Part shown: in pieces, positions 1 through 8,726 of the stretch
Layout of the letters: each line of letters begins with the position of its first letter
Numbering within the stretch: the stretch's first letter is position 1
Assembly (NCBI RefSeq): GCF_003726095.1
Contig: NZ_CP026031.1
Span: 2,356,001-2,420,000, forward strand
Direction of reading: 5' to 3'
From: Niallia circulans
GTDB taxonomy: Bacteria; Bacillota; Bacilli; Bacillales; Cytobacillaceae
DNA length: 64,000 bases
Made by a program: the position numbers and the translations under genes
Notes under the pieces: generated by a model
The model's input: the letters and a program-made list of their open reading frames with translations, nothing else
Databases searched by the model: none
What the model was told of the DNA's origin: nothing

Positions 1-34
1 CTTTTCCGGATAAATTCTTCATTAAGGGTAACAT
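1..34 (-). CDS. Start of an unidentified gene, cut by the left window edge
   Basis: Only the first 11 codons are visible, reading MLPLMKNLSGK. The ATG at 34 follows a strong GAGGAGGAA ribosome binding site with good spacing, which is why it is called. It lies downstream of, and on the same strand as, the LplABC-type importer and DUF624 genes, so it is probably the next gene of that carbohydrate locus, often an enzyme. The visible residues do not allow a family assignment. Confidence 0.55.
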   Translation of the reverse strand, partial: MLPLMKNLSGK

Positions 35-187
35 TTTGTCTTCCTCCTCATTTTTTCTCATAACCTCTAAACTACTTCTCTTTCCATCTATATGTGTCCT
101 TCCAAATTAAAATTTCTTTTAAATGAAATGAAGAGATTATAAACTATTTTTTTATATAGAGTCATTTCTTAGTACTTCTCCTTTCAT

Positions 188-925
188 TTATGAACCTTGC
201 AAAGGTGGTGCATCATATTTTTCACTTATATTGTTAGAAGGAGATTTTTTCAAAAAATTACGATCTATATGTTTAAGCAGCTCTCTAGAATTAAACACCA
301 TTATCCATGCAAGCAAACTAGCAATGAAAACAATTAAGAAATCATTAGTGATTACTGTTGCAACAGCAGTAAAAAAGAGAATCAATATATTACCTATTGT
401 TTCTTTCCATTTTATGAATAGATAATACGCAGACAACTTTATTAAATCCCTTATTCGAAAAGTATATTTTGCATTAATTATTAACATATTTATACTAAGC
501 ATTGTCCAAATAAGCGTAAGTGCAAGCACAACAATAAAAATGATTTGATTAACTGGTGTTATGGTTATTTGAAGGTATTGTAAGTCGATGAATAAGACAA
601 AGAATACAGCTAAGATTATTATCCACAGAAAAAATGTGCCTTTTAAATTCGATCGATATCCATAGAAAAAGTCAGTTGTTGGTGATAGCTCTTTCGTTCT
701 TACTAATTTCTCCATCGAATAAAGCAGTCCAGATATAGCAGGTCCAGACGGTATTAAGGCAAGAGCATAGATGAGAATATTTGAAAACGATGGTGTTAAT
801 GTCATGAAGAAAAAAATAAAGATAAGATTTGTTACGACAAAATAGATATTCGTTAGTAAAACCCAATACACATAATTACAAAATGTATATAAAACTCCTT
901 GCCCAAACTCTCTTTGCTGCTTCAT
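188..925 (-). CDS. DUF624 (YesL-family) integral membrane protein
   Basis: About 245 residues with several hydrophobic spans, including one near residues 22-46 and paired spans in the C-terminal half. The N-terminal aromatic, Asn/Phe-rich membrane segment followed by a PSGPAISGLLYSM stretch is typical of DUF624/YesL proteins, which are encoded next to carbohydrate ABC importers and whose molecular role is not established. I chose the ATG at 925 because an AAGGTGA sequence lies five bases before it; the in-frame GTG at 934 sits inside that binding site. It follows the LplA-like gene and precedes the truncated gene at the edge. A second DUF624 gene lies at 5887-6522. Confidence 0.8.
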   Translation of the reverse strand: MKQQREFGQGVLYTFCNYVYWVLLTNIYFVVTNLIFIFFFMTLTPSFSNILIYALALIPSGPAISGLLYSMEKLVRTKELSPTTDFFYGYRSNLKGTFFLWIIILAVFFVLFIDLQYLQITITPVNQIIFIVVLALTLIWTMLSINMLIINAKYTFRIRDLIKLSAYYLFIKWKETIGNILILFFTAVATVITNDFLIVFIASLLAWIMVFNSRELLKHIDRNFLKKSPSNNISEKYDAPPLQGS

Positions 926-959
926 CCTTGTCACCTTCTTTCAGAATATAATAATATTA

Positions 960-994
960 CCAGCAGTGTGTGTTTCTTTTTTCCCCACTGCTGG
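960..994 (-). terminator. Hairpin between the LplA-like gene and the DUF624 gene
   Basis: Nine-base arms CCAGCAGTG and CACTGCTGG flank a 17-base loop. There is no good U-run after the stem on the minus strand, so it may be a processing or mRNA-stability hairpin that favours the binding-protein transcript rather than a strong terminator. Confidence 0.45.
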
Positions 995-1086
995 TTAGCC
1001 TCACATAACAGTACAGTTAGGACTAGTTTAGGTTAGTTCTTCTTACCCTTCATCAGGATGGCTAGGAATGAACTTATCCATTTTAT

Positions 1087-2715
1087 TTATTTGTTATTTT
1101 TCTTGTATTCTTGATACGTCTGATTTGCTGTATCCACATATTGCTCTAATCCTTGACTTTGTAATTCTTTTACAAAAGCATCAAACTCACTTAAATCACG
1201 TGTTCCCAAAATGAATTTTAATGTATTTTGATTCGTATAGTCTTTTAAAGGTGTACTTTGTAATGTTGCTTTTTCTCTGTCTTCAATTGAATATGGAATT
1301 AACGGATCAGTTGGAATTGGCGTTTTTACTGCTTTCATATCATTTTGGAACTTAATCTCTTCTTCACTCATCATCGAATGAAGTAAATCGGTTGTTCCTC
1401 CATAGGAAAAAACTCCACCAGAGAATCCATAGTCAACCCGTAAATCCTTTGTTCCATTTGGATTTAATCCATTGTAATTAATATCTTCCATTAATTTTCT
1501 TACTCCATCTTCCCTCGTGAATGTTGTTCCTTCTACCCCCCATTTAGTGAATTCTTGTCCTTCATCACTGTAATATAACCAGTCAATAAACTGAAGAATT
1601 GCTTCAAAGTTTTCACTTTCTTTAATTTTGGAGGTAATCATTACACCATTTTCTAATCTAGACCCTGACATTAATTGACCAGCAGGACCGCCGGGAACCG
1701 TGATTTTGGAAATAGAATATTTCCCTTTTCCTAACGTTTTATCCATATCAACTCGATGCAAGTTGATTGTTTGAGAATTTCCATTTATAATAAATGATTT
1801 TCCTGTTACAAATTTCTGTACCGCTTGATCATCGCTTTGTGTAAAGCTCTCTTCATCTAACAGCCCTTCTTCTACTAATTTATGGAAGTAAGTGAGCATT
1901 TCTTTATAGTTATTGGTTGTTGCTGCATACACAAATTCATCAGCATCTTGATCATAAGATAATCCGTTTCCAAATCCCCAACCTGCTTTCGTTCCAAAAC
2001 TTGTTGCAGCAATATTTAATGTACTGTTAAATGTAAAACGATCAGAGAAAGGAATAGAATCTGGATAGATTTCTTTTAATTTCTTCATTGCTGTATATAG
2101 TTCATCCCAAGTTGTTGGAATAGCAATATTATTTTCTTCAAAAATATCAGTTCTTACAATTAACGTATAATCTGGCCAAACCTCTTCATGTAAACCTGGC
2201 AGGACATAGAACTTCCCATCATTTTGTCGTAATGTATCTAATTCTGGACCCATATCCCATTTTTCAATTTTTTCTTTGAAGTGAGGCATTTTATCAATGT
2301 AATCGCTTACCGGAAGTGCCGCCCCTGATGCCACGAAGGCAGCTTCCTCTCCTGGATAGGTTTTTGGAATAACGATTGGGGCTTCTCCTGAACTAATTAA
2401 CAAACTTCTCTTTTGCGTATAATCACTCAATGGTACAATTGTCGGCTTCAAGGTAACATTCGTAATTTCTTTTATCTTATCCCATAATAGCCAGTCTTTT
2501 TTATATGGATATGTCGGCTGATCCATATATAAAATAGATAAATCAAATGGCTCTGTTGCTTTAAAGGTGTCACCTGCGCTATATGATTCCATTGCCCCTT
2601 TTGTTGCTACTTCTACTTCCTTACTTGCTGAATCATTCTTTGAACAAGCAACAGCAATCATTACGAATACTATTAGACCTAGAAATAACCCAACCTTTTT
2701 CCAACTTTCTTTCAT
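1087..2715 (-). CDS. LplA-type extracellular solute-binding lipoprotein of a carbohydrate ABC importer
   Basis: This 542-residue protein begins with a basic n-region, a hydrophobic core and a lipobox ending AVAC, so it should be exported, lipid-modified and anchored outside the membrane. The body fits the large (about 500-residue) LplA/YtcQ class of binding proteins, usually linked to uptake of complex sugars or plant polysaccharide fragments. The ATG at 2715 follows GGGGAGG; an in-frame extension upstream lacks a binding site, and the ATG at 2720 is out of frame. It is third after the two permease genes at 4670 and 3694, as expected for a type I importer. The substrate cannot be read from the sequence. 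Confidence 0.87.
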   Translation of the reverse strand: MKESWKKVGLFLGLIVFVMIAVACSKNDSASKEVEVATKGAMESYSAGDTFKATEPFDLSILYMDQPTYPYKKDWLLWDKIKEITNVTLKPTIVPLSDYTQKRSLLISSGEAPIVIPKTYPGEEAAFVASGAALPVSDYIDKMPHFKEKIEKWDMGPELDTLRQNDGKFYVLPGLHEEVWPDYTLIVRTDIFEENNIAIPTTWDELYTAMKKLKEIYPDSIPFSDRFTFNSTLNIAATSFGTKAGWGFGNGLSYDQDADEFVYAATTNNYKEMLTYFHKLVEEGLLDEESFTQSDDQAVQKFVTGKSFIINGNSQTINLHRVDMDKTLGKGKYSISKITVPGGPAGQLMSGSRLENGVMITSKIKESENFEAILQFIDWLYYSDEGQEFTKWGVEGTTFTREDGVRKLMEDINYNGLNPNGTKDLRVDYGFSGGVFSYGGTTDLLHSMMSEEEIKFQNDMKAVKTPIPTDPLIPYSIEDREKATLQSTPLKDYTNQNTLKFILGTRDLSEFDAFVKELQSQGLEQYVDTANQTYQEYKKNNK

Positions 2716-2824
2716 GGCATTTCCTCCCCTTATATATATAGGAAAAGCGTAAGTTGTTTCCTTAAAAGGCATATGGAATAATAACCTACGCTGAACTCCC
2801 TAACTCCAGCAGGTCCTATTTTGA

Positions 2825-3694
2825 CTATTTAATAGAGCCTAGCATTACTCCAGAAACAAAATATTTCTGTACAAATGGATATACCGTTAATATTGGCAAA
2901 ATTGTTAAGACCATTGTTACGGATTTAATATTAGCGGAAATTTGAGTTAAGTTATCAGCTGAAGTAGCACCTGCTGACATTCCACCTGTTGTTCCCGCAA
3001 TCATATTCCGCAAATAAATCGTTACTGGAAATAATTCTTTTTTATCCATATAAATAAAAGCGCTGAACCAAGAGTTCCAATAAGCGACTGCGTAAAATAA
3101 CACCATAGTGGCCATTACTGCTTTACTTAGCGGCAATACTATTTTTAGTAAAATGCCATATGTGCTTAAACCATCAATAGAGGCTGCCTCTTCTAATTCT
3201 TCTGGCATATTTTCAAAAAAGGATTTCATGATCAGCATATTATAAATACTAATTGCACCAGGAATGACAATAGCCCACATTGTATTGCCAAAGCCTAGTG
3301 AATTGATTAAAACATAATTGGGAATTAAGCCGCCATTAAAAAACATCGTAAATACAGCAAATACAGTTAAAAATCTTCGTCCTACTAATCTTCTTTTAGA
3401 AAGCGCATATGCAAACATTGTTGTTAAAAACATAGAAATGATTGTTCCTACCACTGTGTATACAACCGTATTTTTATAATTAATCCAAAACATGGTGTCA
3501 GAAAGTACCTTCTCATATGTGTCTACATTGAATCCTTTTGGTATTAAATTTACCTGTCCAGAATTGATATAGGACTCACTACTAAAGGATTGTGCAACTA
3601 CATTAATAAATGGATATAACGTACAAAATATAATAATTAAGAGAATACAAACATTAAAGACTTTAAAAACTTTGTACTGTTTCGATTCTTTCAT
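2825..3694 (-). CDS. LplC-type carbohydrate ABC importer permease
   Basis: The 289-residue protein has six predicted membrane segments and the cytoplasmic EAA loop (EELEEAASIDGLS) that contacts the ATPase, placing it in the MalG/LplC/YtcP permease family. Its start at 3694 has a GGGAGGGAG binding site overlapping the end of the upstream lplB-like gene, only 13 bases away, so the two are surely co-transcribed. It should pair with the permease at 3708-4670 to form the membrane channel of the LplABC-type importer. No ATPase gene is nearby, so a shared MsmX-like ATPase is inferred. Confidence 0.9.
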   Translation of the reverse strand: MKESKQYKVFKVFNVCILLIIIFCTLYPFINVVAQSFSSESYINSGQVNLIPKGFNVDTYEKVLSDTMFWINYKNTVVYTVVGTIISMFLTTMFAYALSKRRLVGRRFLTVFAVFTMFFNGGLIPNYVLINSLGFGNTMWAIVIPGAISIYNMLIMKSFFENMPEELEEAASIDGLSTYGILLKIVLPLSKAVMATMVLFYAVAYWNSWFSAFIYMDKKELFPVTIYLRNMIAGTTGGMSAGATSADNLTQISANIKSVTMVLTILPILTVYPFVQKYFVSGVMLGSIK

Positions 3695-3707
3695 TAAATC
3701 TCCCTCC

Positions 3708-4670
3708 CTACCATAAACTTCTTTCTGTTAGTTTTCTTGATATGCTGTTCGCCGTTAATACAAGCACTAAGCCAATAATAGATTCAAATAATCCAATAGC
3801 TGCTGCATAGCTAAAATTATTGGATTCTAAACCAACACGATATAAATAAGTTGAAATAACATCAGAAGTTTCATAGGTTAATGGGTTATAAATTAATAAG
3901 ATTTTTTCAAAGCCAATTGCAAGAAAGCTGCCAATATTCAAAATTAATAAGGTAACGATAGTTGGCAATATCCCTGGTATCGTAATATGAAGGGTTTGCT
4001 TCCATCTGTTCGCACCGTCAATTTTCGCTGCTTCATATAAGGAATCGTCAATCGTTGTTAATGCAGCTAAGTATAAAATGGCCCCCCAACCCATTCCTTG
4101 CCATACTTCGGAGGTAACATAAATAGTGCGGAACCATTCTGGACTTTGAATAAAGCTTATTTTTTCTCCGGTGAAAAATTCGACTATTCCATTAATGGAA
4201 CCGTTTAGCGCTGTTAATTGCAAGATCATTCCAGCAATAATAACAATAGATAAGAAATGCGGTAGATAGGAAGCTGTTTGTACAAACTTCTTAAACTTTT
4301 TGGATTTCACTTCATTCAAAAGAAGAGCAAATATAATGGGCATAGGAAAACAAAATAACAAGGTAATTCCGCCCAAAATAAATGTGTTTTTAAATACATT
4401 CCAAAAAACTGGGTCATTAATAAACATATTAAAGTAATACAACCCAACCCATTGTTCACCATAAATTTTTCCACCTGGCATATATCTTCTAAAAGCAATA
4501 ACATTTCCTAACATTGGACCATATTTAAAAATAATTAAATAAATAAGTGGTAAAACTAATAATGAATAAAGCTGCCAATCCTTTCTAATTGCTGTTAATG
4601 TTGTTTTAAATTTGCTTCTTTTTGCCTTCATTGTTTTATTTACATGTGAATGAACAACCTCTGTTTCCAT
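3708..4670 (-). CDS. LplB-type carbohydrate ABC importer permease
   Basis: This 320-residue protein has a cytoplasmic N-terminal extension, about six membrane spans and the EAA loop (DSLYEAAKIDGANRWK) near residues 210-225. It matches the MalF/LplB/YteP family, the first permease of LplABC-type importers. The ATG at 4670 follows GAGGGGG at good spacing. It is the first gene of the lplB-lplC-lplA set, and the 304 bases upstream contain a -10 box and a CcpA-site-like palindrome, which suggests that this transporter has its own, possibly catabolite-controlled, promoter. Confidence 0.9.
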   Translation of the reverse strand: METEVVHSHVNKTMKAKRSKFKTTLTAIRKDWQLYSLLVLPLIYLIIFKYGPMLGNVIAFRRYMPGGKIYGEQWVGLYYFNMFINDPVFWNVFKNTFILGGITLLFCFPMPIIFALLLNEVKSKKFKKFVQTASYLPHFLSIVIIAGMILQLTALNGSINGIVEFFTGEKISFIQSPEWFRTIYVTSEVWQGMGWGAILYLAALTTIDDSLYEAAKIDGANRWKQTLHITIPGILPTIVTLLILNIGSFLAIGFEKILLIYNPLTYETSDVISTYLYRVGLESNNFSYAAAIGLFESIIGLVLVLTANSISRKLTERSLW

Positions 4671-4728
4671 AAGTACCCCCCTCTGTTTTTAATACTATCT
4701 GTAGCCTTTTGCTATATCGCAGCCGACT

Positions 4729-4734
4729 ATTATA
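4729..4734 (-). promoter_or_regulatory. Candidate -10 box for the LplABC-type operon
   Basis: The minus strand reads TATAAT about 60 bases before the lplB-like start. No convincing -35 hexamer lies 16-18 bases upstream, so activation by a regulator is possible. Confidence 0.4.
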
Positions 4735-4775
4735 AAGCTTCATCTTTTTAGAGAATGAAGTAAACACATCAAAAA

Positions 4776-4789
4776 TAAAGCGCTTACTT
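4776..4789 (-). promoter_or_regulatory. cre-like site (candidate CcpA operator)
   Basis: The minus strand reads AAGTAAGCGCTTTATT. It has the AA-N-CG-N-T core of a catabolite-responsive element with two departures from the consensus. It lies about 45 bases upstream of the -10 box, a plausible position for carbon catabolite control of a sugar importer. Confidence 0.45.
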
Positions 4790-4934
4790 TTTAAAAAAAA
4801 CAGCAATAGCCTCTTATGAATAACTAATAGATGGCGCAAGCAATATTAATGATGATAATCTCGGTAGTGGAGTGATTAGTGAAATGAGAAAAGTAAACTG
4901 GTTGTATGAAGCAGGTTTTGTTAACTTATTTTAG

Positions 4935-4948
4935 CCATACTAGTATGG
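4935..4948. promoter_or_regulatory. Perfect 14-bp palindrome, possible operator
   Basis: CCATACTAGTATGG is a perfect palindrome about 265 bases before the lplB-like start and just after the stop of the NIF3-like gene. It could be a dimeric regulator site; no cognate regulator is identified. Confidence 0.3.
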
Positions 4949-4974
4949 TAGATTAACTAAAAATATATTGCTAT

Positions 4975-5766
4975 TTAAATAATCTGAAATAGTGGCTTTT
5001 CTTTTATGTAATGTACAGGAATGTGTGGAAAATCATTTGCTAGTATAGTGGTTAAGTATTCCATGCCAGGCTCTTCGCTAACTGCATGCCCAATCAAGAT
5101 TAATGCTTTCTTTCTTCCTTGTTGAACGGCATCTCTGACATACTCAGGAGACTCCCATTCTGGTCCTTCTCCAGCTATAATTAGGTCTAAATTTTGATTT
5201 TGAAATAAAGGGATTACTACTTCGCCTCCTCCGCGATAACCTGCTAACAAGCCAATTCTTTGGCATTCCATGGATAACTCCCCCACCACTCTTACAAACG
5301 GGGCATCAAGCTTAACTTTCACGTATGTTGCAATATCAGCGACAGTTTTCTTTGGAGTGACAATAGTTGTTGCAATGGATTGATGCTTTTCAATATAATT
5401 CTCCCATTCCAGCTTTTGAATTAATCCCACCATAACGCCATCTGGATTGTAACGATGATAATAATCATGAAAGCGGAAAATATTAATAGCAGCATCTTCT
5501 ATTAATTGGAGCTTAGTCATGTATACTGGATCTTTCTCATATAATTCTTTCCTATTCTCATGACTATAAAATGGTCCTTCATGACTAATAATCATATTTG
5601 CTCCAATCGATATCGCTTTCTCCAACACTTGTTGCGTCACCGTGAATGCGATTACAATTCTCTTCACCTCCGTATCGGCTGACCCTTTTATTAATACATC
5701 TGTTGTGGAATCAACCATTTTTGCTGGCTCCATTAACTTATCTATTACTTCTTGAATAGTTGTCAT
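4975..5766 (-). CDS. NIF3/DUF34-family metal-binding protein
   Basis: The 263-residue product carries the N-terminal NIF3 pattern, including IISHEGPFYSHE near residues 60-72 where family members bind metal, and a C-terminal segment around LILIGHAVSEEPG that supplies further His/Glu ligands. NIF3 proteins form toroidal hexamers with a dinuclear metal centre; the cellular reaction is not settled. The start at 5766 follows GGGAGAG. Unlike the widespread chromosomal copy that sits near sigA/trmK, this one lies between a DUF624 gene and a sugar importer, so it may be a specialised paralogue acting on a sugar or nucleotide derivative. That role is inference only. Confidence 0.78.
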   Translation of the reverse strand: MTTIQEVIDKLMEPAKMVDSTTDVLIKGSADTEVKRIVIAFTVTQQVLEKAISIGANMIISHEGPFYSHENRKELYEKDPVYMTKLQLIEDAAINIFRFHDYYHRYNPDGVMVGLIQKLEWENYIEKHQSIATTIVTPKKTVADIATYVKVKLDAPFVRVVGELSMECQRIGLLAGYRGGGEVVIPLFQNQNLDLIIAGEGPEWESPEYVRDAVQQGRKKALILIGHAVSEEPGMEYLTTILANDFPHIPVHYIKEKPLFQII

Positions 5767-5886
5767 TCTATCTCTCCCATCAAGTTAATCCAATTATACC
5801 ACGCTCAAGTTTGTTTATTCAATATACAAACTATATTTTTTGCGAATTTTAATATATTTTATAAACAATAAGTCATATACTTCCTC

Positions 5887-6522
5887 TTATTCAATAATCG
5901 CTTTATTCATGTTCTGCTTCTGCAGCCGCTGAAAAAGCAGAATGCTACTTGACATTAGTATACATGCTGCGGAAATTCCACTAAAAAAAGGGAGAAGTCC
6001 AGGTATATATAATAATAGAAAAATATCTGCTGCTAACCCAAGCAAAATCAATAATGTAATATGGATATTTAGAATTCCTAGAAAAAAGGAGTATTTAAAG
6101 TAATCGATGAATCTTAACTGATAATGTACATAGACAGGAAAGAAGAATAAAAGAGTGATAGCATATAGGCATGTAATAAGTAGTAAAATACTTATGGAAA
6201 CAATCCGCATAAATCCGTCTAAATGTAAGATTAGATAGTAATCTACATACAAGATAAGACCAGCCACTATAAATATGAACCCAAAAGTATTACTTTTGGT
6301 AAATTCGCTTTTATAGACAGATAGATATGTTTTCCAAATAGGAACTTCTGTTTCCTTCCGAAACCATTTACGGACAATGGTAAAAAGTGCAACTGTTGCA
6401 GGCATAAAACCAAATAGGAAAAGACCACTTGCAGTGAACATAATCCATAACAAATTAACAGAGGCCAGCTTCATTATCCATTCACAGATGATATATAATT
6501 TTCCCATTGGTTTTGTTGTCAT
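5887..6522 (-). CDS. DUF624 (YesL-family) integral membrane protein
   Basis: This 211-residue protein has about five hydrophobic segments, and the first (residues about 14-40, with NLLWIMFTASGLFLFGFMPA) is the recognisable DUF624 signature. The start at 6522 follows AGAGGGG at six bases. It lies 209 bases after the permease gene at 6732 and before the NIF3-like gene, all on one strand. Proteins of this family accompany carbohydrate ABC importers and YesMN-type two-component systems, as here, but have no proven biochemical role. Confidence 0.82.
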   Translation of the reverse strand: MTTKPMGKLYIICEWIMKLASVNLLWIMFTASGLFLFGFMPATVALFTIVRKWFRKETEVPIWKTYLSVYKSEFTKSNTFGFIFIVAGLILYVDYYLILHLDGFMRIVSISILLLITCLYAITLLFFFPVYVHYQLRFIDYFKYSFFLGILNIHITLLILLGLAADIFLLLYIPGLLPFFSGISAACILMSSSILLFQRLQKQNMNKAIIE

Positions 6523-6731
6523 ACTATCCCCTCTTCTTTCTCTTTCCTTCTAGGCATTGTTTTCATTATTAGCGATGAAAACTTAAATATTTTGTTTCGG
6601 AGAACGTTCTGATTCTAAATCTAATCCGCCACCTGCACCTCGAAAGCCTAATGTAAAGCTTGAGAACGCGCCAATCTAAGAATGGTGCATATTAAAAAAA
6701 ATTTTTGGACATCAGATGAACCCCTCTTTTA

Positions 6732-7628
6732 TTATCCTTTTACAGATCCTGCTGCTAAACCTTCTACAATTTTATTACTTAATAGAATGAACGCGATTAA
6801 AATAGGAATAATGCTAATCATTAAGGTTGCTCCAATCGCTCCCCAATCTGTTAAATATTGACCTACAAAGTTATTTACACCAACCGTTAATGTCTTCCAT
6901 TGATCAGAGCTAATGAACGTATTAACAAATACAAATTCATTCCAGTTATAAATCATATTTATAATAACAACTGTAGCCATAACAGGAGTCGTCATGGGCA
7001 ATGTAATTTGAAAGAATATACGATGAATCGAACAACCATCCATTACAGCTGCCTCTTCTAATTCTCTTGGCAGTGCCTGATAGAATCCTAATAGAATCAT
7101 GATAGTTAGCGGCAAATTAAACGCTGTATAGGATAAAAGAATAGAAATAGGATTATCAATCAGCTCCAAGTTATTAAAGAAACTAAATAAAGGGATTAAC
7201 GTAGAATGTAATGGAATCATAATGCCCACCATGAACAAACCAAGAACAAGTTTGCTTAGCTTCCAGTGCATTCTTGTAATCGCAAAGGTAACAAAACTTG
7301 CTAGTATAACCGTCAATACTACTGCTACGACTGTAATCCATACACTATTAAAGAAATATAAGCTGATGTTCCCTTGGGTCCATACTTTTACATAGTTCCC
7401 CCATTGTGGGTCTTTCGGAAGAGCAAATGGAGATAAGCCGAAAACTTCTTGATTCGTTTTTAAGGAAAAGAAGAATAACCAAACGAGTGGGTATATTTGA
7501 AAAATGGCAATTACTCCAAGCACTAGATACAAAAGACCGTATCCAATCTTGCTTCCTAGAGATCCTTTCGTTTTAGGAGATGTGGATAATTCAGTTTTAT
7601 TTTGTTTTTTCAGGATTACTTCACTCAT
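6732..7628 (-). CDS. Carbohydrate ABC importer permease, MalG/AraQ type
   Basis: The 298-residue protein has an N-terminal cytoplasmic tail, six predicted membrane spans and the EAA loop (PRELEEAAVMDGCSIHR) typical of the second permease in CUT1 sugar importers. I start it at the ATG at 7628, preceded by GGAGAGAGG; a longer reading would run into the upstream permease gene and lacks a binding site. It lies 14 bases after the partner permease, so the two are co-translated. It should work with the binding protein at 8727-10046 and a shared ATPase encoded elsewhere. Confidence 0.92.
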   Translation of the reverse strand: MSEVILKKQNKTELSTSPKTKGSLGSKIGYGLLYLVLGVIAIFQIYPLVWLFFFSLKTNQEVFGLSPFALPKDPQWGNYVKVWTQGNISLYFFNSVWITVVAVVLTVILASFVTFAITRMHWKLSKLVLGLFMVGIMIPLHSTLIPLFSFFNNLELIDNPISILLSYTAFNLPLTIMILLGFYQALPRELEEAAVMDGCSIHRIFFQITLPMTTPVMATVVIINMIYNWNEFVFVNTFISSDQWKTLTVGVNNFVGQYLTDWGAIGATLMISIIPILIAFILLSNKIVEGLAAGSVKG

Positions 7629-7642
7629 GATTACCTCTCTCC

Positions 7643-8521
7643 TTAATACTGAGCATCTTCTTTTGATGCTGTTAATTTTTGTATAACCCATGTCATAACA
7701 AGACAAATGATTAATAAAGCAAAGCCAATGGCACTGCCGTAGCCAAAATCATATGTTTTGAATGCTTCTTTATACATATAAGAGGCCATTACTTCACTTG
7801 CTCCATTTGGTCCTCCACCAGTCATTACATAGATTAAATCAAAGTATTTTAAAGAACCTACAATGGCTAAAACAATAGTTACTTTTATTACTGGTGCAAT
7901 TAATGGAATTTTAATTCTATAAGCAATCTGCAATGGGGTTGCCCCATCTATTTTAGCTGCCTCAATAATTTCATCCGCTACTCCTTTTAAAGCTGCATAA
8001 TAAATAATGATGTAAAACCCTGCATATTGCCACACAATTGGAATGAAAATGGAGTATAGTACTAAATTGGGATCTGCAAGCCATAAGGGTGTATTTTCTA
8101 CTCCAAACATGGTTAAAAGCTTGTTTAACATTCCATTTGTTGGATCAAAAATTTTCAACCATAGCTGTGCAATAGCTACAGATGATAATAACATCGGAAT
8201 TAAATATATTTTGCGAAGTATTCCAGCTCCCTTAATCTTGCTTGCTAATATAAGTGAAATTACTAAATATGCAATAAGACTTATTGCAGAAAAAACGGCT
8301 AATAAAACGGAATGATACGTACTAGACCAGAACATTTTATCTTTCATAAGCTGTATATAATTATCTAGTCCAATAAAAGTCTTAGCCCCAATACCGTCCC
8401 AATCCATTAAGCCATAATATCCTGTTAATACAATAGGAATATAGATTAAAACTAAAATGAGCAACAGTGCAGGGAGCACATAAAGAGTGATTACCCATTT
8501 GTTTGACATTACGTTTTTCAT
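7643..8521 (-). CDS. Carbohydrate ABC importer permease, MalF/UgpA type
   Basis: This 292-residue protein has six predicted membrane spans and an EAA loop (ADEIIEAAKIDGATPLQ) near residues 190-207. It fits the first permease of CUT1 importers for oligosaccharides or glycerol-phosphate-like substrates. The ATG at 8521 follows AAGGAGGG at nine bases. It lies between the binding-protein gene upstream and its partner permease downstream. Two hairpins in the 205-base gap before it probably set lower expression of the permeases than of the binding protein. Confidence 0.92.
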   Translation of the reverse strand: MKNVMSNKWVITLYVLPALLLILVLIYIPIVLTGYYGLMDWDGIGAKTFIGLDNYIQLMKDKMFWSSTYHSVLLAVFSAISLIAYLVISLILASKIKGAGILRKIYLIPMLLSSVAIAQLWLKIFDPTNGMLNKLLTMFGVENTPLWLADPNLVLYSIFIPIVWQYAGFYIIIYYAALKGVADEIIEAAKIDGATPLQIAYRIKIPLIAPVIKVTIVLAIVGSLKYFDLIYVMTGGGPNGASEVMASYMYKEAFKTYDFGYGSAIGFALLIICLVMTWVIQKLTASKEDAQY

Positions 8522-8549
8522 TTTCTACTTTCCCTCCTTATTGATTGGG

Positions 8550-8621
8550 AGGAGCTTTGTTAAATGATATATAATTATTCACTAGTTATACATGTAACCA
8601 ATATCATTGTTTAACAGAGCC
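8550..8621 (-). promoter_or_regulatory. Long imperfect inverted repeat between binding-protein and permease genes
   Basis: The arms around GAGCTTTGTTAAATGATAT (8551-8570) and ATATCATTGTTTAACAGAGC (8601-8620) pair over most of their length with a short bulge. No U-run follows on the minus strand. This resembles the mRNA-stabilising hairpins found after binding-protein genes in ABC operons. Confidence 0.5.
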
Positions 8622-8682
8622 TTCTCAAAAATCAATAATGTGTATATCTTCCTAATTATCTAAAGTGATTACCTTTTAAATA

Positions 8683-8715
8683 GTGGAATCCACCTTTTTA
8701 TCCGATAGATTCCAC
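8683..8715 (-). terminator. Hairpin just after the binding-protein gene
   Basis: Perfect 8-base arms GTGGAATC and GATTCCAC enclose a 17-base loop, 12 bases after the binding-protein stop codon. It may act as a partial terminator or a 3' stability element. Confidence 0.5.
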
Positions 8716-8726
8716 CTCATTGTTTA

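Larger units (their letters stand above)
4671..4974. other. Promoter region of the LplABC-type operon
   Basis: This 304-base gap between the lplB-like gene and the upstream NIF3-like gene holds a minus-strand -10 box (4729-4734), a cre-like sequence (4776-4789) and a perfect 14-bp palindrome (4935-4948). No credible ORF is seen. Confidence 0.6.

Noticed and set aside
6601..6610. AGAACGTTCT palindrome considered as a LexA box
   Set aside because: Bacillus LexA sites need a four-base gap between GAAC and GTTC; here there is none.
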